In this document: in pieces, positions 1 to 5,362 of the stretch | Numbering within the stretch: position 1 is the stretch's first letter | Layout: every line of letters starts with the position of its first letter | Assembly (NCBI GenBank): GCA_018065165.1 | Contig: JAGHTV010000515.1 | Span: forward strand, 1-5,362 | DNA from: Candidatus Sodaliphilus fimicaballi | Lineage (GTDB): Bacteria > Bacteroidota > Bacteroidia > Bacteroidales > Muribaculaceae | Direction: 5' to 3' | DNA: 5,362 bases | Notes under the pieces: generated by a model | Told to the model about the DNA's origin: nothing | Seen by the model: only the letters and a program-made list of their open reading frames with translations | The model's database searches: none | Program-made: the position numbers and the translations under genes

Positions 1-1
1 G

Positions 2-873
2 TGCTACCCCATGGGTCTGGGCTGGGCAAGCAACATCGTCACCTTCCCCGGCGCGAGCACTCCCACCAAGCCCTGCGCCGTACCGCCTATGGCTTTCACC
101 CCCTGGAGCACCAAGCTTGCCATGATGCCCGAAGACAAGGCTGTGATGGCACCCTCGGGCGACAAGACGATTGTATTCTTCTCACCACAAAACAATGGTG
201 CCAACAAGTGGCTCATATCGCCCGAACTCACCATACGCGACAACTTCGTGTGCCGCTTTGCAGCAAAGGCCTACTCAGAGTACCCCGAGAGCATGAGTGT
301 GTGCGTATTTAAGGATGGTGCCAAGGATCCCGACAAAGACACTTGGGAAGAGGTAAGCACCATCAACCCTGTGAGCTACGGCCAGTGGGTAATTTATGAG
401 ACCAACTTGAGCAAGTTTGCCGACCAAAAGGTGCGTGTGGGCATCCACTACACATCGTTTGACGCATTCTTCACCCAAATCGACAACTTCTATGTGGGCA
501 ACCTCGAGGGCGAGGGCACCACAGTGGATGTGGGTAACGTGAAGCATTATGATGTAACCCTCGACAAGACTGCTCCCGTGAGCGTTACCGAGCCCCAAAT
601 CACACTCAACGGAGTCACTGCCGGCAAGCATGTGCTGGGCATCAAGGCACAATATGAGAGCGGCATAAGCGAGGTAACTTCCCACACATTTGAACTGGCC
701 CTCGTGGCGACATCAACGGCGACAGTGCTGTTGACATTGCCGACCTCAACATCCTTATCAACAACATCCTGGGCTTAGACAAAGCCACAAAGGGTTGCGA
801 CCTCAACAACGATGGTGCAGTTGACATTGCCGATGCCAACATCCTCATCAACATCATCCTGGGAGTCAACTAA
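2..873 (+). CDS. Choice-of-anchor J / dockerin secreted protein, 3' end, with apparent frameshift
   Basis: This is the C-terminal part of a large secreted protein; the frame is open from base 2 and the start lies outside the window. Residues about 1-168 look like a choice-of-anchor J (cleaved-adhesin type) beta-sandwich, shown by the W-L-I-S-P-E-L block, then A-K-A-Y and a late D-N-F-Y-V-G strand. Residues about 175-232 resemble a fibronectin type III-like linker, including G-K-H-V-L-G-I-K-A-Q-Y. The frame then runs into a Thr/Ser-rich nonsense tail and stops at 776-778. The neighbouring frame encodes a perfect dockerin ending at 871-873. One extra G near 706 would give A-L-V-G-D-I-N-G-D and restore a single protein, so I annotate one gene with a one-base lesion or sequencing error. 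In this family the N-terminal part is often an enzyme or more adhesin domains; none is visible here. The domain calls rest on motif recognition, not a search. Confidence 0.75.
706..873 (+). other. Type I dockerin module in the shifted frame, with stop codon
   Basis: Two EF-hand-like calcium-binding repeats lie 30 residues apart. The first is D-I-N-G-D-S-A-V-D-I-A-D and the second D-L-N-N-D-G-A-V-D-I-A-D. Both keep the calcium ligands at loop positions 1, 3, 5, 9 and 12, and each is followed by a helix of the N-I-L-I-N-x-I-L-G type. The module is in frame 1, whereas the upstream domains are in frame 2. Frame 1 has a TGA at 691-693, so the junction must fall between about 694 and 706. The dockerin cannot be a separate gene: no start codon lies between that stop and the module. 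Dockerins bind cohesins in clostridial cellulosomes. In Bacteroidales, C-terminal dockerins occur on secreted proteins without a defined partner, and no cohesin is seen here. Confidence 0.88.
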
Positions 874-920
874 CCCAACACGCATAGAGCGACGTTTGGA
901 GGTAGCATTGAGCCCCTGTG

Positions 921-1014
921 CCCAACAGTTCTGCTGTCGGGAATAACACCCCACCTCCCTAGCAATAACAACAAAACTAGCTGCGCGCGATCCGCAATGG
1001 AATCACGCGCAGCT
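921..1014 (+). repeat. Bipartite double-hairpin element, copy 1
   Basis: Hairpin A (921-928 with 934-941, 5-nt loop) has an 8-bp stem with one A-C mismatch and is followed by AATAA. Hairpin B (979-991 with 1002-1014, 10-nt loop) has a 13-bp stem with one C-A mismatch and arms AGCTGCGCG and CGCGCAGCT. The two lie 37 nt apart. The same pair, with the same hairpin A geometry and the same hairpin B core, recurs at 2887-2955. This copy sits between the dockerin gene (+) and the beta-flower gene (-), which converge. The rest of 874-1071 holds nothing else I recognise. Confidence 0.75.
979..1014. terminator. Probable bidirectional intrinsic terminator
   Basis: A GC-rich 13-bp inverted repeat lies between two convergent genes. 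Read on the minus strand, the stem is followed by AGTTTTGTTGTTATT, a reasonable T-rich tail for ending the beta-flower transcript. On the plus strand the tail (ATTAGTTTGCGTT) is weaker. The hairpin is seen directly; its terminator role is inferred from position and tail. Confidence 0.6.
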
Positions 1015-1071
1015 ATTAGTTTGCGTTATCGTAAAATATTATCTATTTTTACCAGACAACAATATAAAAAA

Positions 1072-1497
1072 TCAGAAGAAGAAAAAGAAGAATGCGGCTG
1101 CAGCCCATTCCTTTTTCACGCCACGGGCATAACCCTTGGTGCTATAGTGACTGTCTTGTACAGTACCGTCGCTCTTGACATAGCCCAGTGTGCTGTAGTG
1201 GCTGTCCTGAACGGTGCCATCACTCTTGATATGGCCAATGGTGCTGTAGTGGTTGTCCTGAACGGTGCCATCGCTCTTGATATAGCCTATGGTACTGTAA
1301 TGACTGTCCTGAACGGTGGCGTCACTCTTGATGTGGCCAATAGTGCTGTAATGGCTGTCTTGAACGGTGCCGTCACTTTTGATGTAGCCGGCTGTGCCAT
1401 AGTGAGAGTTCTGTATAGTTTGTGCTGTTGCACTCACGCCACACATCACTGCAATGGCGAGCATAGTTGCTGCAAAAAATCTCTTTAATGTATTCAT
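1072..1497 (-). CDS. Secreted repeat protein of the '5-fold beta-flower' type
   Basis: A 141-residue protein. Residues 1-25 form a signal peptide (K-R near the N-terminus, hydrophobic core, A-T-A then Q-26). Residues 27-111 are five back-to-back 17-residue units of the form T-V-Q-D-S-H-Y-S-T-I-G-Y-I-K-S-D-G. A partial sixth unit follows to about residue 123, then V-K-K-E-W, four Ala and six Phe at the C-terminus. Bacteroidetes proteins built of this unit are annotated as '5-fold beta-flower' proteins; their function is unknown to me. The five complete units fit five petals. Units alternate Tyr and His after the Gly in the first four positions. An in-frame upstream ATG at 1575 is rejected because it precedes the mapped-looking promoter at 1525-1555. 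ATG 1497 gives a leader of about 25 nt and a clean signal peptide. The product is probably periplasmic or surface-associated. Confidence 0.85.
   Translation of the reverse strand: MNTLKRFFAATMLAIAVMCGVSATAQTIQNSHYGTAGYIKSDGTVQDSHYSTIGHIKSDATVQDSHYSTIGYIKSDGTVQDNHYSTIGHIKSDGTVQDSHYSTLGYVKSDGTVQDSHYSTKGYARGVKKEWAAAAFFFFFF
1129..1419 (-). repeat. 51-bp tandem repeat array inside the beta-flower gene
   Basis: Five complete 51-bp units plus a partial sixth encode the 17-residue petals. Adjacent units are close: two of them differ at about 4 of 51 positions by eye. Such near-identity suggests recent duplication, gene conversion between units or strong constraint. Because 51 is a multiple of three, gain or loss of units would keep the frame. 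Confidence 0.9.
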
Positions 1498-1524
1498 ATG
1501 CGTCAAGTTTTTAGTTTTCAATCG

Positions 1525-1555
1525 CAAAGATAGTGAAAAAACTTCTCCCTGCAAA
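1525..1555 (-). promoter_or_regulatory. Bacteroidetes-type promoter for the beta-flower gene
   Basis: On the minus strand the sequence reads TTTG (1552-1555), a 19-nt spacer, then TATCTTTG (1525-1532). This matches the Bacteroidetes primary sigma consensus TTTG-N19-TAnnTTTG exactly. Transcription should begin near 1521, giving a leader of about 25 nt before ATG 1497. Confidence 0.85.
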
Positions 1556-1583
1556 TATAGTAATACAAAACACATGCCATTGC

Positions 1584-1614
1584 TTTGGTTTTCACGATTA
1601 TTTTGTTAAATTTG
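1584..1614 (+). promoter_or_regulatory. Bacteroidetes-type promoter for the C92 hydrolase operon
   Basis: TTTG (1584-1587), a 19-nt spacer and TAAATTTG (1607-1614) match the Bacteroidetes consensus exactly. The element is divergent from the promoter at 1525-1555, with 28 bp between them. Its -7 box ends only 7 nt before the first ATG at 1622, which bears on the start-codon choice for the downstream gene. Confidence 0.85.
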
Positions 1615-1621
1615 CAACGAT

Positions 1622-2314
1622 ATGCCGCAACCCCATATGACACCACACCCCACTACTCGCACCAAACTAATCGCTACAGGCATAGTCGTTGCACTGCTTG
1701 TGGCCGCAGCTGGTACATGGGGGTACCTGGAGTGGAGGCACTGCAAACTCATGAGCACGCTAGTGCGGGTGTGCTACGACACCACGCTCATGCACACTGG
1801 CGACCTAGTGTTTCGCAACGGTCTGGGCAACGAGAGCCTACTAGTGACCACCACCAGCAACGGCGAGTACTCGCATGTGGGCATAGCACTGTCAACGCCC
1901 AGTGGCTGGCAGGTGATTCACGCTGTCCCGGGCGAGTCGGCTCCAGATGAGCCCGAGTATGTCAAGTGCGAACCCATCGAGGAGTTTTTCGACCCTCATC
2001 GTGCACGAGCGGGAGGCATGGCACGCGTTGACTGCGACTCGCTCACGGCACTGGCAGCAGCACGAGCGGCAATGGGCAAGGTAGCCGCAAAGGTAACCTT
2101 TGACAACGACTACAACCTCGAGGACACTACTCAACTGTACTGCACCGAGCTAGTACGCCTCGTGTATATGAATCAGGGCATCGACCTGGCCGACGACCGT
2201 TGGGCTCCCACCCCCGGCATCAACACCACAGGACGCATCGTCTACCCCGAGCATCTGTGGCAGTCGCCACGCTTGGCTCGACGATATGAGTTCCAGGTGA
2301 AACCTGTTGAATGA
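1622..2314 (+). CDS. Membrane-anchored YiiX/YebB-like (C92) permuted papain-like cysteine hydrolase
   Basis: A 230-residue protein. Residues about 16-35 form one N-terminal transmembrane segment, so the catalytic domain probably faces the periplasm. The domain has the circularly permuted NlpC/P60 order: G-D-L-V-F (60-64), S-H-V-G-I-A-L with candidate catalytic His-85, a V-I-H-A strand near 98-101, and L-Y-C-T-E-L-V with candidate nucleophile Cys-174. This order, His before Cys, is characteristic of YiiX/C92 proteins, which are thought to act on peptidoglycan peptides or acylated substrates; the substrate here is unknown. The start is uncertain: ATG 1622 would be nearly leaderless given the promoter, while in-frame ATG 1637 (Met-6) would have a leader of about 19 nt. 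The gene probably shares a transcript with the lipoprotein 34 bp downstream. Confidence 0.85.
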   Translation: MPQPHMTPHPTTRTKLIATGIVVALLVAAAGTWGYLEWRHCKLMSTLVRVCYDTTLMHTGDLVFRNGLGNESLLVTTTSNGEYSHVGIALSTPSGWQVIHAVPGESAPDEPEYVKCEPIEEFFDPHRARAGGMARVDCDSLTALAAARAAMGKVAAKVTFDNDYNLEDTTQLYCTELVRLVYMNQGIDLADDRWAPTPGINTTGRIVYPEHLWQSPRLARRYEFQVKPVE

Positions 2315-2348
2315 CATTAATGTTTAACCAATAAAATATTTTACTACA

Positions 2349-2753
2349 ATGAAGAAATTGATTTTCGGCCTTATTCTGGCCATTGGCGCAATGCTTGCAC
2401 TCACAGCATGTGGCGAGAAGGAATCTCCCAAGACTGTTACTAAGGCTTACTATGAGGCCCTCATCAAGCAAGACTTCAAGACAGCCTTGAGCTATTGCTG
2501 CAAGAAAGACGGCGTTGCTCTTGAAGAGAAAGATGTTGACACTCTCGTAGCTATGCTCAACGAGAAGACTAAAGACGAGAAGCAAAAGGCCAATATGGTT
2601 GAGAAGTATGAAATCCTCGACGAGAAAATCGCTGAAGACGGCAAGACTGCTGTCGTAACAGTTAAGACCACATCATTTGCCGGCGAAGAGAAGACCGTCG
2701 AGACCAACTGCACACTCGTCGAAGACAAGTGGATGGTAAACTCAGGCAAGTAA
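2349..2753 (+). CDS. Small DUF4878-like lipoprotein
   Basis: A 134-residue protein. Residues 1-20 are a signal peptide ending in a lipobox, L-T-A then Cys-21, so the mature protein is lipid-anchored. The body matches the pattern of Bacteroidetes DUF4878-type, NTF2-like small lipoproteins: P-K-T-V-T-K-A-Y-Y-E-A-L near the start, a charged helical middle rich in Lys and Glu (about 58-90), and a final strand ending K-W-M-V-N. No catalytic residues are evident, and a ligand-binding or scaffold role is only a guess. The 34-bp gap from the hydrolase shows no good promoter. It holds an AT-rich 12-bp perfect palindrome (2332-2343) just before the start, typical of AT-rich Bacteroidetes translation start regions. 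The family call is by pattern and moderate in certainty; the lipoprotein call is firm. Confidence 0.8.
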   Translation: MKKLIFGLILAIGAMLALTACGEKESPKTVTKAYYEALIKQDFKTALSYCCKKDGVALEEKDVDTLVAMLNEKTKDEKQKANMVEKYEILDEKIAEDGKTAVVTVKTTSFAGEEKTVETNCTLVEDKWMVNSGK

Positions 2754-2758
2754 CTCTC

Positions 2759-2997
2759 TAACGAAACGCATGCTTTGCATGCTACGAACCGTTCACTTCG
2801 TTCACTACGAAACGCCCTTTCAGGGCTACGAAAACGGGCTATCACCGTTCCTTGAGCGTCAGCTCAAGTCAAAATGGCGTCCCGTGCCCGACAGTTCCAT
2901 TGTCGGGAATAAGATACAAGCTGCGCGTGACTTTATTGTATAGTCACGCGCAGCTTTCGTTTATCGTTTTTCGTAGCCCCGCAGGGGCGTTTCGTTA
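2759..2997. repeat. Palindrome-dense intergenic cassette with 11-bp terminal inverted repeats
   Basis: The ends are exact inverted copies of TAACGAAACGC (2759-2769 and 2987-2997). Three units share constant flanks ACGAAAC and TACGAA around a changing stem. The first stem is GCATGC with a TTT loop (2768-2782). The second is GCCCT/AGGGC (2814-2826). The third, inverted, is GCCCC/GGGGC (2976-2988). Further hairpins lie at 2833-2849, at 2851-2868 (CTTGAGC/GCTCAAG) and at 2887-2907 and 2919-2955. A 9-bp direct repeat (CGTTCACTT, then CGTTCACTA) occupies 2790-2807. The right end overlaps the TAA stop of the minus-strand lipoprotein gene. This fits a REP- or MITE-like non-coding repeat; no transposase is present. 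Confidence 0.7.
2887..2955 (+). terminator. Bipartite double-hairpin element, copy 2; probable terminator
   Basis: Hairpin A (2887-2894 with 2900-2907, 5-nt loop) has an 8-bp stem closing with a G-T wobble and is followed by AATAA. Hairpin B (2919-2932 with 2942-2955, 9-nt loop) is a perfect 14-bp stem with AGCTGCGCG and CGCGCAGCT arms. The plus-strand tail is TTTCGTTTATCGTTTTTCG, consistent with intrinsic termination of the hydrolase-lipoprotein transcript. Compared with copy 1, the A-C mismatch in hairpin A is a G-C pair here and the inner G-C is a G-T wobble, so pairing is largely kept while sequence changes. Confidence 0.75.
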
Positions 2998-5076
2998 ACG
3001 TTGACGACGGTTGTTATTCTGGTAATCCTGGTACTTGTTGCCGCTATATGGCGTAGCACCTATACCTGTGCCAAATTCATCTTCCTCGTCTTCGTCGCTA
3101 TTACTGTTCTTCTTTTTGTCTCTGTTGCGACTTTGCTCAAGCTTGTTCTTGCTTTCTTCGGGCTTGTTGCGACGAGCATCCATAGGTTTCTGCAAGTCGA
3201 GGGCTGTTGCATATATGTCCCACGTCTCCTCGGCATCCCAGTTCTTGCGCAACTTGAGTTTCTTGGGGAAGTAATAGACCTCCTCGGGCTGGATGTGATT
3301 AAGGTAGTTGCCAGTGTCCCACACGCCATTGTCGTTGGCATCGAGCACTAGACGCAAGAAATAGGTACCCGGCAACACATTGGGTATGTCTATCTTGCCA
3401 TCGACAACAGGCACAGTACGCTCGAGCTTGTCCTGACCGCTCAACAACTCAGCAAAGGCATGATCTTTCACATTGACATTGACCAGGAGATTGGCATACT
3501 CCTCATAGCCCTTGATGCGGAAGTCAGTTGATAAGGGATCGTTCTGGATACCATATACCGATGTCACAGCTAGGCTGTCGACCGTAATGCGATAGGTTGA
3601 GTCGGGCTCAAAGTCCATAGGCAAATAATAAGTGAGCACCGAGCCCTCTTGGGGCTGACGAAACTGTGGTATATCGGTAAGTTCGTGCCACAAGGTGTCA
3701 CGCTTGATTTCGAGATGTATGCCTGCCGGATCTATCTTGGCTATGGGCGTGGGGAAGGTAAGCTTCAGAGAGTCATACACATCATAGTCGCCACGCCTAG
3801 CAAAGTCAAACTTGAGCTTTGGAATAACGGGCTTCTCGGCCAACTCAAGCTCCTTTTGCTCCTCGGGATTGAGTTCCTTGCCCTTTTCCTGCTTCTCTCG
3901 CAACTGCGCTATACGCTTGGCGTGTTGCTCGCGTTCCTTCTTCTCGGCAGCCTCTTGCTTGAGCAGGCTACCGCTTTTGCGATAGGCAAACGTGAGAGTA
4001 TCGGTCTGGAGCGAGAGGTTGTCGGTGCTGTCGGTACGCATATAGCTCATTGCAACCACTATGCTGTCGCTCTTGATGAGGGCCGAGTCGGTTACCCAGT
4101 AGAAGATGGAGTCCTTGCGCTCGGTGTACTCGGGCACATACCAGCTCTGGGCATAACTCTTGGGCGAAATGAGGTTGATAGTGGGCAGCGTGTCACACTT
4201 GGTCGAGAACAGCACATGCATCCTTGATGGTGACGGGCGGTTATAGGTCTTGAGGTACATTGAGTGGTAGTCCTCGTTGAACATAGTGAGCAACACGTTG
4301 TTGGGCAAGAACATTGTGTGAGTGCCAGTAACAACGGTATCTACCTTGTTGTCGTAGGTAAAGACGGTGTCCTGCGACTGGTAACTGCTAGCCGACGGCA
4401 CGTATATCTCGTCGACAAAGGCGATATCCTCGGTGCGAGCCATGCGGTAGTCACCGTCCATATCCTTGAGACCAAACACATGGTAACGGCCAGGCTTGAG
4501 GTTACGCAGCGTGAACTGGCCACGGTCGTTGGTGCGACATATACGCTCCAGGGGGATATTGGTAAAGGCCGTATCGTTGAGGTTGCTGTGAACGCCCACA
4601 ATAAGGTGTTGCATGGGTTCCAGGTCGCGGGCACGCAACATGATGCCCGAGATTTGCAGCGAGTCAACCTCGTCGCCTGTCGAGAAGGCAAACGAGAAGC
4701 CATCAAGGGGGTTGCCTTCGTTATTATCCTCGATTGAGTTTGAGAAATCTATGCTGTAAGTGGTGTTGGGCAGCATTTCGTCGCGAAACTCAATAGTGAG
4801 CTTCTTGCCCATTGCCTTAATAACGGGCGGATTCTTCTGCACCGGCGATACCGACACCTTCTTCTGTTGGTCCTTGATGTTGACTATCTCGTCAAAAGTA
4901 ATTTCAACCTTGTTGCCCTTGACATTGACAGCACCCTGAGCAGGCGACGACTTGACAAACTTGGGCGGTGTGATGTCCATAGGACCACCCTCGGGTGCAC
5001 CAATGTTGGCACACGAGTAGAGCACCAGTCCGGCGATAGCCATCAACACAATATGTACGAGTCTGTTTAACTTCAC
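2995..5076 (-). CDS. Large SbsA-Ig-like (Big_5) domain lipoprotein
   Basis: A 693-residue lipoprotein. The signal peptide ends L-Y-S then Cys-22. Residues about 36-134 form an SbsA-type Ig-like domain: I-T-P-P-K-F near the start, F-D-E-I-V (61-65), P-N-T-T-Y (103-107), and F-S-T-G at the end. Residues about 140-215 look like a carboxypeptidase-regulatory-like beta-sandwich (D-R-G-Q-F-T-L, L-K-P-G-R-Y). Residues about 373-415 are a Lys/Glu-rich probable coiled coil. A further beta-sandwich with D-A-N-D-N-G-V-W-D follows near 580-600. The last 59 residues (635-693) are low-complexity, first Lys/Arg/Asn then Asp/Glu-rich, ending N-N-N-R-R-Q-R. The start is GTG at 5076; no in-frame ATG lies between it and the upstream TAA, and it alone gives a full signal peptide. 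This family is common in Bacteroidetes but its function is not known to me. Confidence 0.88.
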   Translation of the reverse strand: MKLNRLVHIVLMAIAGLVLYSCANIGAPEGGPMDITPPKFVKSSPAQGAVNVKGNKVEITFDEIVNIKDQQKKVSVSPVQKNPPVIKAMGKKLTIEFRDEMLPNTTYSIDFSNSIEDNNEGNPLDGFSFAFSTGDEVDSLQISGIMLRARDLEPMQHLIVGVHSNLNDTAFTNIPLERICRTNDRGQFTLRNLKPGRYHVFGLKDMDGDYRMARTEDIAFVDEIYVPSASSYQSQDTVFTYDNKVDTVVTGTHTMFLPNNVLLTMFNEDYHSMYLKTYNRPSPSRMHVLFSTKCDTLPTINLISPKSYAQSWYVPEYTERKDSIFYWVTDSALIKSDSIVVAMSYMRTDSTDNLSLQTDTLTFAYRKSGSLLKQEAAEKKEREQHAKRIAQLREKQEKGKELNPEEQKELELAEKPVIPKLKFDFARRGDYDVYDSLKLTFPTPIAKIDPAGIHLEIKRDTLWHELTDIPQFRQPQEGSVLTYYLPMDFEPDSTYRITVDSLAVTSVYGIQNDPLSTDFRIKGYEEYANLLVNVNVKDHAFAELLSGQDKLERTVPVVDGKIDIPNVLPGTYFLRLVLDANDNGVWDTGNYLNHIQPEEVYYFPKKLKLRKNWDAEETWDIYATALDLQKPMDARRNKPEESKNKLEQSRNRDKKKNSNSDEDEEDEFGTGIGATPYSGNKYQDYQNNNRRQR

Positions 5077-5099
5077 AACTATATTATTTATTTTTTAAG

Positions 5100-5175
5100 T
5101 TATCGAATTATCGATTTCTCGAAATATTGAATTACCCTTTAACCTTTTAACCTATTAACCCCTTAACCATTACCC
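5100..5175. repeat. Two adjoining 8-bp tandem arrays upstream of the Ig-like lipoprotein gene
   Basis: On the plus strand, 5100-5131 is four copies of an 8-bp unit: TTATCGAA, TTATCGAT, TTCTCGAA, ATATTGAA. It passes directly into a second 8-bp array with TTAACC at 5139, 5147, 5155 and 5163, flanked by degenerate TTACCC at 5132 and 5170. The arrays fill most of the 98-bp gap between the dehydrogenase stop and the lipoprotein GTG, with only an AT-rich leader (5077-5099) remaining. No TTTG/TAnnTTTG promoter is recognisable inside, so transcription may read through from the dehydrogenase or start from a weaker promoter. Confidence 0.8.
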
Positions 5176-5362
5176 TACACCTCATTCACCGGCTTGCCGT
5201 TGGTCCAGGCAATGACATTGTCAATGATGACACGCATCATACGCTCGCGTGCCTCGTGACTAGCCCATCCCACATGAGGGGTGAAGAAGCAGTTGCGGGC
5301 ACTGAGCAATGGATTGTCGAGTGCGGGTGGCTCCTGTATCATCACATCGAGGGCGGCAGCAT
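5175..5362 (-). CDS. D-2-hydroxyacid dehydrogenase, C-terminal fragment
   Basis: The last 61 residues of an NAD(P)-dependent D-2-hydroxyacid dehydrogenase (glycerate dehydrogenase/hydroxypyruvate reductase-like); the rest lies beyond the right edge. Visible family motifs are A-L-D-V at fragment residues 3-6, Q-E-P-P with the likely catalytic Glu-10, N-P-L-L (16-19), and T-P-H-V-G-W-A-S with the catalytic His-29. A helix with E-A-R-E-R-M-M and the terminal N-G-K-P-V-N-E-V follow, a standard ending for the family. The Gly-Trp-Ala after the histidine is typical of the glycerate dehydrogenase-like branch. The exact substrate cannot be decided from this fragment. The gene is co-directional with the Ig-like lipoprotein gene 98 bp downstream. 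Confidence 0.92.
   Translation of the reverse strand, partial: AAALDVMIQEPPALDNPLLSARNCFFTPHVGWASHEARERMMRVIIDNVIAWTNGKPVNEV

Noticed and set aside
691..710. Programmed -1 ribosomal frameshift feeding the dockerin
   Set aside because: No X-XXY-YYZ slippery heptamer lies in the possible junction (about 694-708) and I see no obvious stimulatory hairpin just after it; a missing base is simpler.
1129..1419. CRISPR-like array
   Set aside because: Units are directly contiguous without unique spacers and encode a regular 17-residue protein repeat.
997..1488. Plus-strand open frame of 163 codons
   Set aside because: It is the antisense of the 51-bp repeat array; repeats keep complementary frames open.
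1552..1559. Second -7 box (TATATTTG) on the minus strand
   Set aside because: No TTTG lies 19-21 nt upstream; its TTTG instead serves as the -33 box of the downstream promoter.
1498..1575. Longer beta-flower protein starting at ATG 1575
   Set aside because: It would begin upstream of the excellent promoter at 1525-1555 and add 26 residues before a complete signal peptide.
2332..2343. TAAAATATTTTA palindrome as an operator
   Set aside because: A 12-bp AT-only palindrome in an AT-rich leader is weak evidence; AT-rich start regions are normal in this phylum.
3649..4737. Two long plus-strand open frames (3649-4227, 4264-4737)
   Set aside because: They lie opposite a well-supported lipoprotein gene, and their products show no recognisable domain or motif.

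Overview
The window reads as chromosomal DNA of a gut-type Bacteroidales bacterium, with Muribaculaceae or Prevotellaceae as the best guess. Three things point there: two textbook Bacteroidetes promoters (TTTG, 19-nt spacer, TAnnTTTG), start codons without Shine-Dalgarno sequences, and protein families typical of this order. Those families are a choice-of-anchor J plus dockerin protein, a '5-fold beta-flower' repeat protein, a DUF4878-like lipoprotein and a large SbsA-Ig-like lipoprotein. The genus assignment is inference.

Layout, left to right. Bases 2-873 (+) are the 3' end of a secreted adhesin-like protein whose C-terminal dockerin is separated from the rest by an apparent one-base frameshift near 700-708. 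Bases 874-1071 are intergenic and carry a two-hairpin element. Bases 1072-1497 (-) encode a secreted protein of five 17-residue repeats ending in six phenylalanines. A 124-bp divergent promoter region (1498-1621) follows. Then come a membrane-anchored YiiX/C92-type papain-like hydrolase (1622-2314, +) and a small DUF4878-like lipoprotein (2349-2753, +), 34 bp apart and probably co-transcribed. The convergent gap 2754-2994 is packed with about seven hairpins. It includes a second copy of the two-hairpin element and an 11-bp exact terminal inverted repeat that supplies the stop codon of the next gene. Bases 2995-5076 (-) encode a 693-residue Ig-like lipoprotein starting with GTG. Upstream of it, 5100-5175 is a run of two adjoining 8-bp tandem arrays. 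The window ends inside the C-terminus of a D-2-hydroxyacid dehydrogenase (5175-5362, -).

Almost every protein here is exported: a secreted adhesin, a secreted repeat protein, an inner-membrane-anchored hydrolase and two lipoproteins. The theme is cell envelope and surface, with one cytoplasmic metabolic enzyme at the right edge. No complete defence or mobile system is visible. The most unusual material is the non-coding DNA: the duplicated double hairpin, the palindrome-rich cassette and the 8-bp arrays.
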